Translations under genes and position numbers: made by a program
Assembly (NCBI GenBank): GCA_027924585.1
Contig: BSBM01000007.1
Span: forward strand, 7,270,001-7,334,000
Source: Larix kaempferi
Taxonomy: Eukaryota; Streptophyta; Pinopsida; Pinales; Pinaceae
DNA: 64,000 bases
Direction of reading: 5' to 3'
Notes under the pieces: model-generated
The model's database searches: none
The model's input: only the letters and a program-made list of their open reading frames with translations
Told to the model about the DNA's origin: nothing
Shown here: one piece after another, positions 61,800 to 64,000 of the stretch
Layout: the number at the start of each line of letters is the position of its first letter
Numbering within the stretch: the stretch's first letter is position 1

Positions 61800-62320
61800 A
61801 GATAAGCATGTAATTTGTGCCTTGGGATATTTGCAGATAGTCTTTCGAGGTTTTTCCTATGGCATGTAATTTGTACCCTGGGATATCTGGAAAATGCTCT
61901 TTCGAGGTTTTTCTTGGGAGGACATATAATTTGTGCCCTGGGAGATATGTAGATAGTCTTTTGAGGTTTTTCCTATGGCATGTAATTTGTGCCCTGAGAT
62001 ATATGGCAGATGCTCTTTTGAGTTTTTGTCCTATGGTATGTAATTTGTGCCCTAGGAGATCTGATAGGTTGAACCCTGTGCTCATAATCAGTCCTGGGAT
62101 GCTCTTTCGAGGTTTTTCCATGACCACATGTAATTTATGCCCTGGGAGATCCGATAGGTTGATCCTTGTGCTCGTAATCAGTCCTGGGATTCTGTTTCGA
62201 GGTTTTGTGGTGACCACATGTAATTTGTGCCCTGGGAGATCCGATAGGTTGATCCTTGTGCTCGTAATCAGTCTTGGGATTCTCTTTCGAAGTTTTTTGG
62301 TGGGGTCACATGTAATAAGT
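61800..62320. repeat. Minisatellite 2 in copia 3' region
   Basis: At least seven units carry ATGTAATTTGTGCCCTGGGA followed by CTCTTTCGAGGTTTTTC-like sequence. The period is about 60 bp up to about 62040 and about 115 bp afterwards, where a GATAGGTTGATCCTTGTGCT segment is added to each unit. Confidence 0.88.
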
Positions 62321-62653
62321 CCTGGAGATCTGGACAGGATGAAAAAGGCCTCAGATGCTCTTTAGGGTTCTTGCTAGTCAAGAGACTCTTTTAAGGTTTT
62401 GTGATGCATGTAATAAGTCCTGAGATTTCCACAGTATGGCCAGTGATGATGAAGACCTGCAAGTGGTGGGCCTACATCCAGTATGAAAAAGGACTGGATC
62501 TATAGAACTTCCTTTGATGAGTAGAGTCAGAGATTGATTGAGATAGCAGCAGCATTAACGATGATGATGATGATGCATCGATGACGATGATCCCGAGAAA
62601 AAGACTTGTCTAGCAGATCTGTGTCAAGAAATACCTTCCTAGTTAAGAGGGAG

Positions 62654-63256
62654 TGTTGATGTATATGTAACTTCAGAATGTATTTCATCTATGTATTTCA
62701 TATATATTTATTGTACCCTTATTAGAGATGTGTTATTCCTCTATAAGGAAGTGTCGTCATGTGGATTGACAAGTGTCGCAAGTGTGTGTACTTGCCGATG
62801 GGTTATTAGACCACCATGTGTGGGGTCGGCCCTGAAATATATATTATATTGTGGATGTACCTAGCTAGACAAGTCGGCCCCATAAGGTCACTGGGAAAAC
62901 AGATTAGTATAAATAGAGATCAGGTGATCTCTATTTAGATCACTCAGAAAAGTATCTCACTCTCACTCAGAAAGTGGCGCACTAGTGAGGGGGAGGATCA
63001 TCTGCTACTAGGAGACTAGCTCAGTGTATTTTGGTTGTTCTTTGGCTGAGCCATTGCTCTCTCTATCTTTGAGGAAGTTGTGGGGTTTTTCACCTTAGGG
63101 TTTTCCCCACGGAAATCTGTGTCTCTTGTCACTCATGCTTTTGATTCTTGTGATTCTTGTGATGCTTATTGTGATTGTCATGCATTGATATACTGTATAT
63201 GTTATTCTCTCATTAAAGATCCTAGAGTATTGTGAATTAATGCTAAAAACTTAACA
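62654..63256 (+). repeat. copia 3' LTR
   Basis: It starts TGTTGATGTATATG and ends CTTAACA. It is the partner of 45445-46048. The TATAAATAGAG box is kept, while the polyadenylation-like AATAAA has become ATTAAA. Confidence 0.93.
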
Positions 63257-64000
63257 ATTTACACAATATTTTATTATTTAATAAATAAAATAGGAGACAA
63301 ACACCTAAGAGGATTGTTGAAAGAGTGGTTACTGATCCACTAGGTGGAATGGAATCTGGGGTAGAAGGCAATGGACAAGTGGCAGCATCATGATGCAACT
63401 AACTAGCTATTGGTATGGGACAACTCCCTTGAAATGTGGTCGTAGTGCCCTGAAAGATGGGATTGGAGCTCGAGGCTCATTTATTCCAAACTGACCACTA
63501 AAGAACTAGGTAGTCTATATAATAGCCATCAAATTATGAACTGAGGTTCATCACTTTTCCTCATGAGGAAATTTACCTTGGGGTTTTGCTGTGTTTGCAC
63601 CCAAGAGATTTGATGAGGGGATATGCTAAGTTGTTTATCATGTTGTGAGTCTTCCAAACTCTATTGAGTTCAGGAGTTTTATGCTAAGTGCCGAAGGCAT
63701 GTTTTTATAGGAGTTTGATGTTGAGTGATGAAGGACTTTTTGAGTGCCTTGCTTCTACATAGATTCCACCTACTTAGTGGTTCAGTAATCAAGCTCGGGG
63801 GTTCACAAGAAGCCAGTAGTTGGGATGCTTCTTTTGGAATAGGTTGGGAGGAACATGCCTCCTTGGGTTTTTTTTGGCCCTATATTCATCTACAGGTTCC
63901 ATTATCTTTTCTATTTTCATACATTTTAAAATTCTGCTGCATAGTAACTTTTACTGTTTTATTTTATAAATTTATTTCAGTTTCCTGAGTAAGTTAAAAT
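63257..64000 (+). repeat. gypsy-2 3' LTR, right piece (continues outside window)
   Basis: It resumes alignment with the 5' LTR at about 36239 and stays collinear to the window end, at about 36980. The TATA box at 63515-63524 and the 44-bp tandem duplication are present. About 3.4 kb of LTR should lie beyond the window. Confidence 0.9.

Larger units (their letters stand above)
61131..62653. other. copia 3' untranslated region (1.5 kb)
   Basis: This stretch between the pol stop and the 3' LTR is unusually long for a copia element. It is filled by two minisatellite arrays and scattered GATGATGAT runs, and ends in a purine tract (62642-62653) that primes plus-strand synthesis. No open frame is convincing. 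Confidence 0.75.
45445..63256 (+). mobile_element. Ty1/copia element, complete but decayed, interrupted by LARD-A
   Basis: Its LTRs are at 45445-46048 and 62654-63256, about 604 and 603 bp with roughly 30 differences by eye (about 5%). The flanks read ATTTG on the left and ATTTA on the right, a 5-bp duplication with one change. It carries a primer site, a single-frame gag-pol, and a 1.5 kb 3' region with minisatellites. LARD-A occupies 47990-58446. Removing it leaves about 7.35 kb, a normal length for a plant copia element. Confidence 0.93.
36142..64000 (+). mobile_element. gypsy-2: Ty3/gypsy chromovirus, 3' LTR interrupted by copia, right end outside window
   Basis: It has a complete 5' LTR (36142-40452), primer site (40455-40467), gag (40599-41980), pol with chromodomain (to 45298), polypurine tract, and a 3' LTR starting at 45338. 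After 107 bp that LTR is broken by a copia element (45445-63256) and resumes at 63257, running past the window end. Without the insertions the element would be about 13.5 kb. The 3' target duplication lies outside the window. Confidence 0.92.

Overview
This window is plant nuclear DNA made almost entirely of nested, decayed LTR retrotransposons and simple repeats. No intact host gene, tRNA or rRNA gene was recognised. The plant call rests on three things: Ty3/gypsy chromovirus elements with a C-terminal chromodomain, Ty1/copia elements primed by initiator tRNA-Met, and very long-LTR non-coding elements. The density and depth of nesting suggest a large, repeat-rich genome; the species cannot be named from this sequence.

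Layout. (1) 1-19126: gypsy-1, a Tekay/Del-like chromovirus whose 5' part lies left of the window. It has a broken gag-pol (1-3942) and a 3' LTR split into 3982-4070 and 15920-19126. The split is caused by LARD-B (4071-15919, minus strand), a non-coding long-LTR element of the LARD type (large retrotransposon derivative), present as LTR-interior-LTR-partial interior. (2) 19127-23010: AT-rich sequence with degenerate long-period repeats, then a minisatellite built on GTCAACCATG-like units. (3) 23011-29011: gypsy-3 (minus strand), a deletion derivative of the gypsy-1/gypsy-2 family that keeps gag but has lost all of pol. It sits inside the minisatellite and is flanked by TTGAC repeats. (4) 29012-36141: the rest of the minisatellite, AAT/TTA microsatellites, a long inverted repeat, a stretch without recognisable genes, a degenerate tandem repeat, and an old copia integrase fragment. 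(5) 36142-64000: gypsy-2, with a complete 4.3 kb 5' LTR and a broken gag-pol; its 3' LTR is interrupted by a Ty1/copia element (45445-63256), which is itself interrupted in pol by LARD-A (47990-58446).

The right half is therefore a four-level nest: old copia fragment < gypsy-2 < copia < LARD-A. LARD-A has a perfect 5-bp target duplication (TTTCT) and the copia frame resumes exactly after it. The copia duplication is 4/5 matched.

How the parts relate. The gypsy elements encode capsid, protease, reverse transcriptase, RNase H, integrase and a chromodomain, but every copy is disabled. The LARDs encode nothing recognisable. They share the primer-binding site and about 50 bp of following leader with the gypsy elements, so they were probably copied and packaged in trans by that gypsy family. 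The main novelty candidates are this shared leader, the LARD family with its conserved 46-bp internal repeat array, the tandem/truncated LARD-B structure, the minisatellite with orientation switches, and a G-box cluster in the LARD-A LTR. Most inactivating changes in the coding remnants are stop codons rather than frameshifts, many apparently CAG to TAG, as expected for decay of methylated DNA.
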